Positions 51,125-64,000 of a stretch of 64,000 bases of DNA are shown here, piece after piece (the first letter of the stretch is position 1; the number at the start of each line of letters is the position of its first letter). Origin of the DNA: Acytostelium subglobosum LB1 (lineage: Eukaryota > Evosea > Eumycetozoa > Acytosteliales > Acytosteliaceae). The stretch is from contig NW_012236531.1 of the NCBI RefSeq assembly GCF_000787575.1, positions 457,396 through 521,395 on the forward strand, read 5' to 3'. Both the position numbers and the translations under genes were made by a program. The notes under the pieces were generated by a model. That model saw only the letters and a list, made by a program, of their open reading frames with translations, was not told where the DNA came from and searched no databases.

Positions 51125-53056
51125 ATGCAAACAGCGGATAGAGGCTCGACAAAGAGGTCGACTAGAGCGTCGGCCTCACATACAGATGAGGATGGAGAAT
51201 CACAACAGAAGGTGGTCTACGTTGAAGACCCTCCACAACCATCACGTTGGCTATCTGCCGAGTTCTTGTTCTACTATGTAATCATCTTTGTTGGTTACTA
51301 CATGTGTCTGAAAATGATGCTAACAAGAGCAGAGGGTATGTTGTCGACGGCTACAGATTGACAGATTGAATGATTGATTGACTGACATGCTAATCATGAA
51401 TACTACCTCTACAGAATATAATAGTGGAGGAAAGGAGAATGAAGGTATAGTTGATGGATGGTTCATGGGTCGCAAGCAAGACTTGTCGGATACTCAATAC
51501 AGGATATGGCGTGAGAACTTCCCATTGCTGTCAATTGGACTGTCGTTGTTTGTGGCAGCGAGCACACTTATTCGCAAGACCTACCCTGTATGCATCCCTA
51601 TCCTTGTCCATCCCATCCATTCACAACTTACTAACCCTCGCACCGACTCACTCAATCAATCAATCAATCAACTGAACAACAGGATGATACCAAGAAGCGT
51701 CTATGGTTCTATAACATTGTTTCTTTGTTGTTCTTGATATATGTTCATGGATCGGCTACATTCATTGTGCTGGCCATTGCACTGACCAACTTCTCAATCT
51801 CCCGCGTGTTTGCCGAGTCCAAGGCCCTGCCTTGGGCCACATGGACATTCAACATGTTCATCCTGTGGACGTCGTATCTGTACTCTGGCTATCGCTTCTC
51901 CTCGATCCCGATGCTGGGCATCTACGGACCGATGCTGGACAGCTACACTGGCTTCCTGTCGTGGGAGACCTACTTCAAGGTGTCGATGCTGCGCTTCATC
52001 AGCTACAATCTCGACTATCACTGGATGCGCATCAAGCGCCCCGTCGTGGAGCTCAAGGGCAAGAACGCCTATCTGTGCGTGCAGGAGAAGCACCAGCCGC
52101 GCGACCACTACGACCTGCAGCACTTCTTTGTATACATCTTCTACATCCCGCTGTACATTGCCGGACCGATCGCGTCCTTTAACGCGTTCATCGCGCAGCT
52201 GTACGCGCCACAAAAGACGTACACGGTGGAGCAGCTCATCAAGATGACGGTCAAGATCCTGCTGGTGTTCCTGGGCCTCGAGATCTCCCTCCATTACTGC
52301 TACTACTACTCGTTCGACCAGTCCGAGGTGTGGAAGACGTTCCGCGGCGCCGAGGTCGGTCTGACCGGCTACCTCGTGCTCAACTTTATGTACGTTAAGT
52401 TCCTGATCATCTGGCGTGTCTTCCGTCTGTTTGCCCTGTTCGATGGCATCGACACGCCCGAGAACATGAACCGTTGCGTCAACAACAACTACACCTTCAC
52501 AGGCTTCTGGCGCTCGTGGCACGGAAGCTTCAACAAGTGGACTGTTCGCTATCTCTACATCCCACTAGGTGGCAAGAAGACTCAACATCTAACCATCTGG
52601 CTCATCTTCTTCTTCATTGGACTATGGCACGACCTCTGGTGGAGCTGGGTCGCCTGGGCACTCCTTAACTGTGTCTTCTTCACCATCGAGATTGGCATTA
52701 TGTTCTACTTCTACTCTCCAAAGGTAAGTAGTTGAACTGGCGGAACTGAGAGAGTAGCATGTCCTAACATCCTCCCTACCCTACCCTACCTTTAGAAACT
52801 ACCACTTCGTAAGAAATGGTATTGGAGATATATTGTTGCTTTGGCAGGTACATTCAACATATTCTTGCTGATGGTTGCCAATCTTGCTATCTTGCATGGC
52901 TTTGAGAACTCGATACTATTCATCAAGAATGCATTCTTTATCGAAGGTGGTCCATTGGCATTCGTCATCGCCTATTGTTGGCTATACACTGGTATTGCCG
53001 CAATGTTTGAGATTAGAGAAGGTGAGAAGCGATCAAAGGAAATAAAGCCATTCTAA
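51125..53056 (+). CDS. GUP1-like membrane-bound O-acyltransferase
   Basis: MBOAT of about 561 residues with some ten membrane segments. Exons 51125-51335, 51415-51587, 51683-52723, 52796-53056, phases consistent. Yeast Gup1 re-acylates GPI lipids and the animal relative HHAT palmitoylates Hedgehog. Family features: PLYIAGPIASFNAF; the Asn-region NRCVNNNYTFTGFWRSWHGSFNKW; YIPLGG; and the catalytic-histidine segment FIGLWHDLWWSWVAWALLN. The N-terminal 45 residues are polar. The C-terminus REGEKRSKEIKPF is basic and likely cytosolic. I place it with GUP1 rather than HHAT on the RSWHGSFNKW and GLWHD segments; acyl acceptor not determined. Confidence 0.88.
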
Positions 53057-54128
53057 AGAGTAGTCTTATAAGAGATATATGGATATATAATGTTTGTTTA
53101 TTGTATGTATGGTATGTCAGTGTACACTTGCAAGTTAGATCTCGGAGGAGAGGAATGTGTGTCCGAAGTCACTATCCTAACCCGACCGAGAGCTAAAGGT
53201 CAAATATATAATGGACGATTAACTCTAATTGGTGACCTCCAACAATAAGATTCAAAGATAATAATAGATAATAAAAAGAACAACATGCTGTCTACCCAAT
53301 GTTTGTAGATGTTTAGGATGTATTCCTTTATGGTGCGTTCAACTTATTAAGAATAAAGAACAACAACTCTATTGGTTATCCAAACATTCTATAAACAAAG
53401 TGTATAATTCATGGTTTGAATTATCTATATATTGATATGAATGAAATTGAAGAAGATAATGACAATAATCCAAACATGTCCACTATTTATTAATTCAGTT
53501 CAACATTAGTGAGACTGTTCAATATCCAATACATTCAATTAAGTCAACTGATTAGTTATCATAAAATCTAAAGCAATATTATTGGTTTACCAATATCACA
53601 CATCTCTTCGTGTCCATCCAAATAAAGATGTGGAACATCATTCATTGGTCATTCATTGCTCAACCTACCCCTTGAAACATACACATACACACACGAACTA
53701 AACAAACACACACACAAAGAGAGAGAGACAAAAACAGGTTAAATATACACTACATCTTAAACACTTTTAAGTTGTAGATGGCTTTGAGGTGATGATGGGG
53801 TTTGTTTGGTAGCCTTGTTACCATTCTCCCACACACACACACACACATCCACACTTAGATGAACAGTCACTCACTCACTCACCATGATAGCCAAGTCAAT
53901 TCAATCCAAGCCAATCCAATCAATCATGATAGCCAGTCCCTGACCCATCGATCATGTTCTAGTAGTATGTGTGTGATAGTGATAGTGATTGTGTGCGATA
54001 TATTGATGGTACCATACTTTGAATTGATATATATTTGTTACTACAATAACTAATACTTGTATCATTATTTGTTTAAACAAACAACTGTTAATATCTGTAC
54101 ATCTAAAACAAAGAACAATCTAACAATA
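53057..54128. other. Intergenic, AT-rich
   Basis: 1.07 kb holding the MBOAT 3' end and the alpha-catenin promoter. It has CA repeats (53680-53720, 53830-53850) and a GAGAGA run; no ORF or RNA gene recognised. Confidence 0.6.
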
Positions 54129-56646
54129 ATGGATGAAGTATTGGAAATGATTGCTGATGCCGTGTCGGCATTGGTAGTAGCTATCACTGATAGTGAAGAG
54201 AAGAACACTCTATTTGGTGTATGTAATTCAGAATGATTAATCAGTCAGTCAGAGGTTTGGACTATCCGTCCATTTCCGGAGAATCAATGTTAACATCTTA
54301 ATTTAAAATTAATATGATTAATCCAAAAAGGACATGGTACCAGGTGTGGAACTAATCCAACAGGCTGTACTTGGAATGTGCGAGGCAGCTGATGAAACAA
54401 TCAAATTGATAGATCAAGAATTTAAAGAACAATTGATTGAGACGAGTAGCCGTCTAAAGACGTCGGCAAACCAATTGTATGCTGATGCTGTACGTGCCCG
54501 CTCCGACCCTTGGAACAGAGCTCCACAAAAGGATGCCATCAAATCCGCCAAACTCATCCTTCAACATGTCGTGTTGTTGGTGCTCATTGAGGAGCAATCA
54601 AACATTAAGGTACTAGTGGCCATTGCCAAGAAGGTGGCAGAGGGTGTGCACCGCATCGATGACATTGAGAATGTCAATCAATTGAATATTATGATCAATG
54701 ATGTCATCTCGCTTGAAGAGGAGTTGGTCAAGAGATCAAAGCGTCGCTCTGAAGGCTCGAACAATGCAGAGTTCAGGGACCGTCTGGATGAGTTGGCCAG
54801 TCTCGTCGACACACTGAGCCGCCAGCATCAGAATGCCGCCCGCCAAGTATGCAACAACCCACACGACCACAATGCCCGTGCAACACGTGTCGACGCTAGC
54901 CACAAACTACTTGGCGCCATCGATGACCTGATCCACACGATCAAACTCATCTTTGCCTCGAACACGAAGTTTGTTGACCTTGCCTTCAAGTGGAAGCCCG
55001 TGCGTACCATCGCTGAAGATGAGGTGTCTGCCGCCGCCGCCAGACTCATCGACCATCTCTATGGCCTGCATAAGCAAATCGAACTCGGTAACGGCCCCGC
55101 CGCTGCACGCGAGATTGTCAACGCTGCCAACCTGCAGATATCCAACGCCATTGTCGTGGCCAACAGATGTGAGGACCCAGTGAAGAAGAAGATGATCCTC
55201 AAGAGCATTGAGGAACTCAAGAGGTTGACACCAATGTTGATCGCTGCAATCAAGCCAGTGTTGGAGAATCCCAACGACGCCAAGGCCAAGCAACACCTGG
55301 ACAATCTCATCTACCAGACACAGAGAGCCGCCGAGAACCTTGCCACCGCCGTCACCTCATCGCCCAACGAGATTGTTGCTGCCAATGGTGCAGCAATTGC
55401 TCGCGAGCTCGATGCCCTCGAGGATGCATTGAGCAAGGGAGACACCAAGCGCGCTGAGGCCATTGTTAGCAACCTTGGCAACTCTATCGACCGACACATC
55501 GAACTGTCCTCTACGCTGCTCGACTCGATCCAAGATCCATCCCTCCGACACCAGATCCAAAAGGCAATCGACCGTCTTATCGAGGTCAAGCCTAAACTCT
55601 TGGACACTGCCAACAAGTGCATTCGCAATCCACACGACGATGAGGCCAGACGTCAGCTTGGTCAGCACATCAAGGAGACCAAGTCTGCCCTGTCTGCCAT
55701 CTCCCAACCACACGAGATCGTCTCGGCACTCAATGCCAAGCTGCACAACGACCTCGACTCGTTGCTCAAATGCATCGACGAGGGTGGCCCCGACATGCAG
55801 ATCAAGGCCGTGCAGCATGCCAAGGATATCGCTGCCGACATCAAGAGACAGATCGAGGAGGCCGAAGCCTACGCAGCAACAGTCAAGGATCCAGCGCGCA
55901 AGCAACAGATATTGGACGCAGTGAACCGTCTGAAGGAGCTGTCGCCACTGTTGATGGAGGCCATCAGGAATGTGTTGGCCGACCCGACCAACAAAGCAGC
56001 CCGCGACAGACTGGAGGAGTTGGTGCGACAGGTCAAGGATGCCAGCAACAACCTGGCAGCGGTCATGCAGCCCACACCAGAGGAGCTGCGACAGCAGAGA
56101 TTGGAGCGCGAGAAGTTGATGCAGAAGAAGGTTGTCGTGGAGCAAGAGCCACCCAAGGCACCGACCAAGTTCAAGATAGAGGGTCCAGTGAACAAGGCCG
56201 TCTACAATGCTGCCGAGGACGTCGCCAACGCCTTGGAGAAGAAGGTCAGAGACAACACCCCCCTGGGCAAGCTCGTCTCGTTTGGTGATGAGATCGCTGC
56301 ACAGATGGCGCTGTTGGCCAGTTTCGCTGCCAAGGGTGACGTAAAGGGAATGATCAACACTGCCAAGAAGATCGCCGAGATGATCAAGGCCATCAACTTG
56401 AATGCTCGCCAGATTGCCGACCAGTGCACAGACCCCCGTCTCAAGCAGGCTGTCTACACCTACCTGGACTGTGGTGGCAACTTCTCCACACAGCTCAAGA
56501 TCATCTGTGCAGTCAAGTCGGACTGTGACGACAACTCCACCTCTGAGGAGCAGCTGGTCACATGTGCCAAGGGTCTGGCGTCAGCGGTCATCAACACCAT
56601 CAAGTCCGCTGAGGCGGCCACTCTAAGACTAAAGTCAGTGAAGTAA
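54129..56646 (+). CDS. Alpha-catenin/vinculin family actin-binding protein
   Basis: About 801 residues in two exons (54129-54218, 54331-56646). It is helical throughout, built of four-helix bundles with repeated segments such as DPARKQQILDAVNRLKELSP and DPVKKKMILKSIEELKRLTP. The C-terminal bundle AAQMALLASFAAKGD...ADQCTDPRLKQAVYTYL...STQLKIICAVKS...AEAATLRLK closely follows the vinculin/alpha-catenin tail that binds actin filaments. A basic, Gln-rich linker (EELRQQRLEREKLMQKK) precedes this tail. Length is nearer alpha-catenin than vinculin. D. discoideum alpha-catenin works in fruiting-body epithelium polarity, so a role in cell contact or cortex is likely; which of the dictyostelid paralogues this is cannot be settled here. 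Confidence 0.87.
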
Positions 56647-57161
56647 GAGGTATCATTACATTACATTACAAGATTACAATCAACACATCTCAAACATCTT
56701 ACCATTATCAATAAATGTAAATAATTTCCATCAATGTAATATTTGGCATCCCTTCCACTTACCTTCCAAGTTTGATTGATTGGTGGATTGGTGTAAGGTA
56801 AGCTTGGTGGTGTGATTGGTATCTACATCTTCATTGTCGGACTTGGATAGTTGAGTTTGTGAGCTGTGTCCCACCCATTATTAGTCAAGATGATAGATTG
56901 TTATGTGTTATTATTTATGTGTTTCTATGATGTATTAATTAGGCAATCAATGGTATCAACGTGGGAATGAGTTGTTTGCAAAGGTGGGAAATAGGGGATT
57001 TCAGGACCTCTTTCAAAACATAAATAGAGATGTTTGTCGCGCTTATTTGAATTTGATCAAAAAAAAGACGACACTTATTATATCTTCAATCATTCGTATT
57101 TTCTCAGTTGTGTTCATTGCATATATACTTATACTTATACTGATATATATTCATCAGAATC
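56647..57161. other. Intergenic, AT-rich
   Basis: AATAAATG poly(A)-like signal near 56710; ATTACATTACA repeat just after the alpha-catenin stop. TATA-rich promoter of the next gene near 57120-57150. No ORF seen. Confidence 0.6.
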
Positions 57162-58451
57162 ATGATATCACTTAACTCTTTTAGATACTTGGTGATGCCA
57201 AGACGATTGATTCAAAGATGGTGTACAAGTCCAACCACTAGGACCTCTATTGCAAGGGGCAGTGGTGGTTGCATTACCAGTCAGATTTCATTACTGCCAA
57301 CAAACAACAATATATCAATACTTGTGTCCAACTATTCGACATCCACATCATCCTCATCATCCACATCAAACAACAACAATAATATAAAGAATACAAAGAA
57401 TGACATCGAGTCAACACAATCACAACATGAGACATCCACCTCAACTTCCACAACCTCCACATCAACACCAAATACAACTACTACACTCGCTACAACCAAT
57501 GGAGGGTTCATGGAATCATTGACCAAGTACTACAACAAGGTTAAACTGTTCGCACAGGAACTCAATCAACAGACCAAACATGGAGTGGTCACATACTATA
57601 CCAATTGGAAGTTCTACAAGGACATCATCAGACCCAAGATTATGATGGGTTCATCTTTGACAAGACCAGAGATCATCTCAATGAAAACCTTCAGTATGTC
57701 CATCTGGTCCTGATTGATTGATTGGTGCGGGCACTAACACTTCCATCAATCAACCCAACAACAGAACAAGACTCATTGTGCTTCATACCATTATTCATAT
57801 ATCTGGCCATCCCATTCTCTACATTTGGCCTTCCATTATACATCCGACACCTTTCGGCAATACTTCCAAGCACTTTTTCAACAAGAGAGATGACTGTATG
57901 TTGTTAGTGGATATTGAGTCCAGTGGCTGGAAGAATTACTAACTTGTGATTATACCAAGGTCTCTCGCTATCTTAAATCAATGGCAAACAGAACCAAAAA
58001 TGCCAACACTCTATACGATCGACTAAAGTCACGTGATAACATCCAACCAAACCACAAGATTACCTTGTCCGACTTGGACAGGGGCGACCTTGTCCTGCTC
58101 TCAAAGTGCATTGGATTCAAGTTTGGATTCCTCTCGACAGCGAGCTCACTTATCCAGACCATCACCCAATGGGAGAAGGAGATCAGCCATGACAACAAGA
58201 TGATCCTGAGGGAGGGTATCCAGAATCTCTCGATCGAGGACCTGCAAGACATCTCCTACGTGCGTGGAATCCACTTTGCTGGCAAGAACTACGATCAACT
58301 CCTCCAACAACTTTCCACCTCACTCATACTCTCACCTGCTGCGCCAACACATTCATCATGTGCCCTTGCAGTCCTCAACTCTTTAATTTCAACCAATGCT
58401 CCTTACACTCCTCCATCAACTTCCTCATCATCCATGGCTGACAAGCAATAA
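57162..58451 (+). CDS. LETM1-domain mitochondrial protein
   Basis: About 384 residues in three exons (57162-57693, 57765-57895, 57960-58451), phases consistent. The N-terminus is basic and Ser/Thr-rich without acids (FRYLVMPRRLIQRWCTSP), as expected for a mitochondrial presequence, followed by an Asn/Ser/Thr-rich stretch. The LETM1 signature lies at the exon 2 segment: the hydrophobic FIPLFIYLAIPFSTFGLPLY with ILPSTFSTREM. The rest contains the ribosome-binding-like helical domain (ILREGIQNLSIEDLQDISYVRGI). LETM1 proteins act in inner-membrane cation/proton exchange and cristae upkeep; shorter relatives such as LETMD1 resemble this one. Low-complexity tail. Its stop lies 66 bp from the copper ATPase stop. 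Confidence 0.82.
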
Positions 58452-58517
58452 ATATAGGTATACAAGGTTGTTTATATTATATTAAATTATATATAAATGC
58501 TGTAAACAGGTTGTTTA

Positions 58518-61500
58518 TTATGGATCAACCTCTCTTGAAAGCAATGATTGTTGCTCGACCTGTCCACCCTTTGACGGCAGTTCGAACGATATCTTGCTCT
58601 TTCTAAAGTCTAGTTCTACATTGAATGATAGGAAAGTATTAGCGAGTGTTGGGGACAGAACATTCGTGATGATGAATGGATACACATACCGTTTGCTTCA
58701 GAATTGTCATTGCTAATCTTGATCACAGGTTTCCTGTAGGTCTTGAGATGGAGACTTGATAATACTACACTGACACTGGAGAATGCCATGGCAAGACCAG
58801 CGACCACTGGTGGAATACTGATGCCAGCGGGGATCAACACACCAGCAGCCAACGGGATACCGAGAATGTTGTAGAGTGTGGCCCACATGTAGTTGAGACG
58901 AATGCGGTTGAATGTCTTCTTGGACAAACTGATGGCGGTGATTACGTCGCGCAGATCAGACTTGACCAGCACAATGTCGGCTGCTTCGATGGCAATGTCT
59001 GTACCGGCGCCAATGGCAATGCCAACGTCGGCTTCGGCGAGAGCCGGCGAATCGTTGATACCGTCTCCAACCATGGCCACAACATGACCCTGTTGCTTGA
59101 GCTCCTGCACCTTCTTTGACTTGTTTGATGGAAGCACCTCGGCAAACACCTGTGTGATTCCAACCTGTTGCGCGATGGCATTGGCTGTTCGAGGGTTGTC
59201 ACCTGTGACCATCCATGGGAAGATGCCCATCTTCTTGAGTGCTGTGATTGTTGGACGAGCCTCTGGCTTCAACTGGTCGGCAATGGCGATGTGTCCACAG
59301 ATCTCATTGTTCAACACGACAAAGACGACGGTGTTGCCCTCGTTCTCTAGACGCTTGATCTGTCCGGCAATGTCGTTTCTGGTCTGCTCGCTGAGGGTTG
59401 GCGCGTAGGCAAGTCCCAACGATGTCAGCCACTTCATGTTGCCAATGTGTACGTTCACGCCATTGATGACGGCCTTGATTCCAGAGCCTGTAATGCTTTC
59501 GAAAGCTTGTGGCACTGATGTTGTGGTGACGTCGCACACGGTGAAGGCGTAGTTGACGATGGCACCAGCCAATGGATGCTCACTGGCTGCCTCTGCCGAC
59601 GCGACCAGCTCAAAGAAGGACTTCTTGTCGTATTTGCCAATGATGTGTGACTCGCTGACGATTGGCTTGCCAGTGGTGAGTGTACCTGTCTTATCGAATA
59701 TGACCGCTGAGATCTTGTGAGCCGTCTCTAGATGTGAGCCTCCCTTGATCAGGATACCGTTCTGTGCGCCAATACCTGTGCCCACCATGACGGCGGTGGG
59801 GGTAGCCAGACCCAGTGCGCAGGGACATGCAATAACAATGACCGAGATGGCATTTCGCAATGCAAACTGGAACACTGTGCTGTTGGCGTCGTTGATGTAC
59901 TTGTCGATCCATCCAGCCCAGCCCAAGACCAGCCAGACGATGAATGTCAACAGGCCAAGAGTGACGACTGTGGGAACAAAGATGCGGCTGATCTTGTCGG
60001 CGATTGATTGGATTGGTGCACGCTCAGTCTGTGCACGCTCAACCAGTCTGATGATCTGTGAGAGTGAGGTCTCGCCACCGACACGTGTGGCACGGATGTG
60101 CAACACACCCTTCTGATTGACGGTGCCTCCAATGACCTTGTCGTTGGTCTGCTTGGACGCGGGCATCGACTCGCCCGTGATAATGGACTCGTCCACACTG
60201 GACACGCCACTGACTACGATACCATCGGTTGGGATCTTGCTACCGGGTAGTACCTTTAGCATGTCGCCACGCTGCACCAGCTCAATGTCAATCTCGCGCT
60301 CGTCGTGGATCTGTCCAGTGACAGGGTCGACATCCAGCAGGATGGCCTTGGTGGCCTGCAGCGACATCAGCTTCTTGATAGCCTCGCTAGTCTTGCCCTT
60401 GGCAATGATCTCCAAGTACTTTCCAAGTAGAATGAATGTTATAAGTGATGCCGACGTGTCAAAGAATGTCTTCATATCGGCTGCTGACGATGGCTTTGAA
60501 TTGGGGTTGGACCAGTCCATCAAGAGCACCATCACACTGTAGAAATATGCACAACTTGTACCCAGCGCCACCAATACATCCATGTTGGCGCCACCATGTT
60601 TCAAAGACTTGTATCCATTGATATAGAATCGTCTACCGACACCAAACTGAACCGGTGTCGTGAAGATAAACATCAAAAAGTCCGCGATACTAACTCCATG
60701 TACAACTTGATTGGTGAAAAGGAAGTGACAGACTGTTGTTGTCGTTGTCGTTGTCGTTAGTTTGTGTCAAACTCGTGGTGATGGACTGTTGATCAAACAT
60801 ACATGTAATACGATGTAGGATCATTCCAATTAAAAATACAGGTACTGTTAGACAGACACTGATACATAGCGTCCTCTTGGTCTTTGCTATCTCCTCCTTT
60901 TGTGCGTTCTTTGTGTCCTCGTGGTTGTTTGATGGTAGATTTGCGGTGAAGCCTACATCCTCTATTTGTGTAATGATATTCCTGGCACCTGTGAGATCCG
61001 GATCATAGACCACTCTTGCATTCTCGAGAGCAAGGTTGACTTTGATCTCCTGTACACCATTCATCTGTCCGATCACACTCTCTATAATACCAACGCATGA
61101 CGAGCATGTCATACCTCCAATGACCAACATCAATGTATTATGCTCAGCTTGTTTGATATGTTTGGCTTCGAAGCCTACAGTATTGATTTGTTCTGCGATG
61201 CCCTCCTCCTGTTGTTGTTGGTGTTGTTTGATTGATTGGTCAGTGATCCAGCCTCAATGGACCTCCACGCGTATAATATAAACATACATTGATTATAGCT
61301 GGATTGAATCTGACTTCTGCCGTCTCTTGAAGTAGGGCAACTTGAATGGATATTACACCGTCGACACCAGAGACGAATGATTCGATGATGCCCACACATG
61401 ATGAACAGGTCATTCCATGAACACTGAATACAGCCTTCTTGACAGAAGTCTCGGGACTCCTTATTGTCATTGGTATTGCCGACTCATCAGGTACATCATC

Positions 61501-61533
61501 ATTGATGCTCATGTCCAATTTGATATAAGACAT
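58518..61533 (-). CDS. Copper-transporting P1B-type ATPase (ATP7-like)
   Basis: Pumps Cu(I) across secretory or plasma membranes; about 921 residues in four exons (61533-61288, 61208-60803, 60705-58690, 58615-58518), phases consistent. Two N-terminal heavy-metal domains each carry GMTCSSCVG. Membrane segments start at TLCISVCLTVPVFLIGMIL. Actuator TGES, ion-site ACPCALGLATPTA, phosphorylation DKTGTLTTGKP, the SEHPLAG nucleotide-domain motif and hinge GDGINDSPAL are all intact. The splice at 60803/60705 joins HRIT to FVHGVS and removes a low-complexity Asn/Asp stretch. The last exon gives a 32-residue cytosolic tail. Only two metal domains, versus six in human ATP7A/B. It is convergent with the LETM1-domain gene. 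Confidence 0.95.
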
Positions 61534-61972
61534 GATTGTTTCTTATTTCCTGCCTGTATGTACTGTTATATAACTACTCTTCCTCTACTTCTATCTCTAT
61601 CTATAAATAAATATAAGTATTAGTATATATATATTGTTGTCCACACAATTAGTATGGTATGATCTAGTCAAGTCTAGTCTTAAGATTGCTCAACAACAAA
61701 CAACCAACGCATCGGCGAGGAGTGTGATTTTTTTAAAGACACATCATATGAGATGGAGATGAGTGAGTTTAGTTGACTTTGTGTTTGGATATCACCACAA
61801 ACCAACAACAACAACGACACACAACTAAATAAATACAAACACACACACTATCTCTCTTTCTTTGTCGCTCACTCACTTCTCTCTCTCTCTCTCCACTAAC
61901 ACACACACACACACATACGACAATGCAATCCAAAACTAGACCAACAACTACTTAAGTAGTGATCACACTTAC

Positions 61973-62061
61973 ACTTGAATTGTATGCTGATTGATTGTCC
62001 TTCTGTTGCTGCTGCTGCTGCTTCTGTTGCTGCTGCTGCTGTTGCTGTTGTTGTTTTAGTC
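61973..62061 (-). other. Possible leader exon with a CAG (poly-Gln) tract
   Basis: On the ATPase strand the segment is bounded by a TAG acceptor (62064-62062) and a GTAAGT donor (61972-61967), giving an 89 nt exon rich in CAG/CAA that could read as about 15 glutamines. A matching acceptor lies about 70 bp before the ATPase start. It may be a 5' UTR exon, an upstream ORF, or chance; no start codon is evident. Confidence 0.25.
62001..62055. repeat. CTG/CAG trinucleotide repeat
   Basis: Interrupted CTG repeat with TTG and CTT variants on the + strand. Such tracts usually encode glutamine in dictyostelids but here no confirmed gene covers it. Confidence 0.7.
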
Positions 62062-62979
62062 CTAATATTAGATTTGTAATATTGTGATGTGAGTTATTAA
62101 AGTTAGATATTTAAATATTATATTGGTTGTTCGTACGAATGAATGAACACAAGATAGTAAATAAGAATATATATGTATATATTTAATAATGGTATAATAT
62201 AAATGTAATGTAGTTGTACAATAAACCTACCTGTATGTAGATAGATAGACCGATAATCATACAAACAATCAATCAATCAATAAAACAATAAACATAGGCA
62301 GAGCCCATCATCTATCCATCTATCGATGGCTTAGGCGGAGGTGGAAAGGACCTTCTCCAACCATCCCAGCTGAAAGAACGGAACCCAACAACACCACACT
62401 CTCCCTTCAATAAACGTTGTAGAAGTAGTTGTGTTGCGAAAACGCAAAAATTGGTCTCTGCTTACACGTTTGACACACACTTTGATACATGACAACACCA
62501 GTGACGGGTCTGTCATCGGACCCTACTATGTCACCCATGTTACAACAGGTACGCGTCACGTCTGTCAGTGGTCAATTCAAACTCGATCATATCAAATATG
62601 ATACACACCAACACACATACATCAGCCCTTGACCGACTTTCTTTTAATGTTCAAAGGAATAAGGCTTATCAATCATCCAACTCTGTTTATGTGTTGATGT
62701 TGTTGACCATTGTTGAGATAATAATAACAGTTATATATTATCTCTTTGTTTTTGTTATTTGTTGAACAACGAAATTGAACAAAACAGACTGACTCGTTTG
62801 TATCACCTAGGAATATTTATTTAAAATTATTTAATTTAATTAAAGTATTGTATGTTTTGTGTGTGTTGGATTGGAAGGTTTGTTCAACATGATGTGGATG
62901 GGAAGTGGTTGTGTTCATTCATTCGACTCAATTTCACATTGTTGTATTAACACCAATACAAAGATAGAGAAGAGGAGAA

Positions 62980-64000
<1,021 letters not shown>

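Larger units (their letters stand above)
61534..62979. other. Divergent upstream region, copper ATPase / MetAP2
   Basis: 1.4 kb, AT-rich, with CA repeats (61840-61920), a CTG/CAG tract and GATT/CAAT repeats. A possible 5' non-coding or small coding exon of the ATPase strand lies near 61973-62061. No other gene supported. Confidence 0.5.

Noticed and set aside
55357-56145. 262-codon reverse-strand frame inside the alpha-catenin gene
   Set aside because: Mirror of a strongly helical coding region; Leu/Val/His-rich with no domain or splice context.
60705-60803. Coding Asn/Asp stretch in the copper ATPase
   Set aside because: It is the in-frame part of an intron; removing it joins the conserved membrane segment without a gap.

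Overview
This window comes from a social amoeba (dictyostelid) genome with moderate GC content. The evidence is: AT-rich intergenic DNA and short AT-rich introns with GTATGT/GTAAGT donors; A-rich starts (aaATG); FNIP-repeat and long ankyrin-repeat proteins; a GrlX-type family 3 GPCR with a BMP-like ectodomain; an EF-hand mitochondrial carrier of the McfB type; and Asn/Gln/Ser-rich low-complexity tracts. Coding GC is clearly higher than in Dictyostelium discoideum, which suggests a group 1-3 genus such as Cavenderia, Heterostelium or Acytostelium. The species cannot be fixed from the sequence alone. I recognise no transposon, retroelement, tRNA, rRNA or CRISPR array. About 31 protein genes are present, two of them cut by the window edges.

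Layout. 1-5.3 kb (all +): the 3' end of an ankyrin-like protein, glucosidase II beta subunit, and a sugar-porter transporter. 5.3-7.8 kb: a long gap with a broken coding fragment and strong hairpins. 7.8-12.5 kb (all -): the APC/C activator Cdc20, a Ure2/YfcG-like glutathione transferase, and an EF-hand mitochondrial carrier. 13-16.3 kb: ribosomal protein eS28 (+) converging on neutral ceramidase (-). 17-27.6 kb: an FNIP-repeat protein, NPL4, an acidic Ser-rich protein (-), the nucleoporin aladin, and a 795-residue ankyrin protein. 27.7-32.6 kb (all -): an SH3-PH protein, an orphan, and a Grl receptor. 34.2-42.1 kb: a coiled-coil orphan, a CLN7/MFSD8-like lysosomal transporter (-), a small secreted orphan, and a BAR-PH-ArfGAP-ankyrin ACAP. 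43.5-50.8 kb: an RRM protein of the Pin4/Cip2 type, a mannitol-dehydrogenase family enzyme (-), the peroxisomal E2 Pex4, ALKBH1, and TRMO (-). 51-64 kb: a GUP1-like MBOAT, an alpha-catenin/vinculin protein, a LETM1-domain protein, a copper P-type ATPase (-), and the 5' part of methionine aminopeptidase 2.

The genes are unrelated housekeeping, trafficking and signalling genes rather than a pathway cluster. The closest functional pairing is ALKBH1 and TRMO, both of families that modify nucleic acid, which end 46 bp apart. Gene models were built from GT-AG introns whose phases were checked exon by exon. Two genes (NPL4 and the Grl receptor) each need one single-base frame change; single-base assembly errors are the simplest explanation.

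Most unusual features: an NPL4 with six tandem C-x-H...C-x2-C modules; repeated isolation of the start codon on a 3-25 nt first exon (eS28, Pex4, SH3-PH, NPL4, CLN7-like); a nine-base motif AACTTCAAA found five times, only in gene upstream regions; introns built largely of GAAT/GATT tetranucleotide repeats; and a transporter whose stop codon sits inside a good splice donor.
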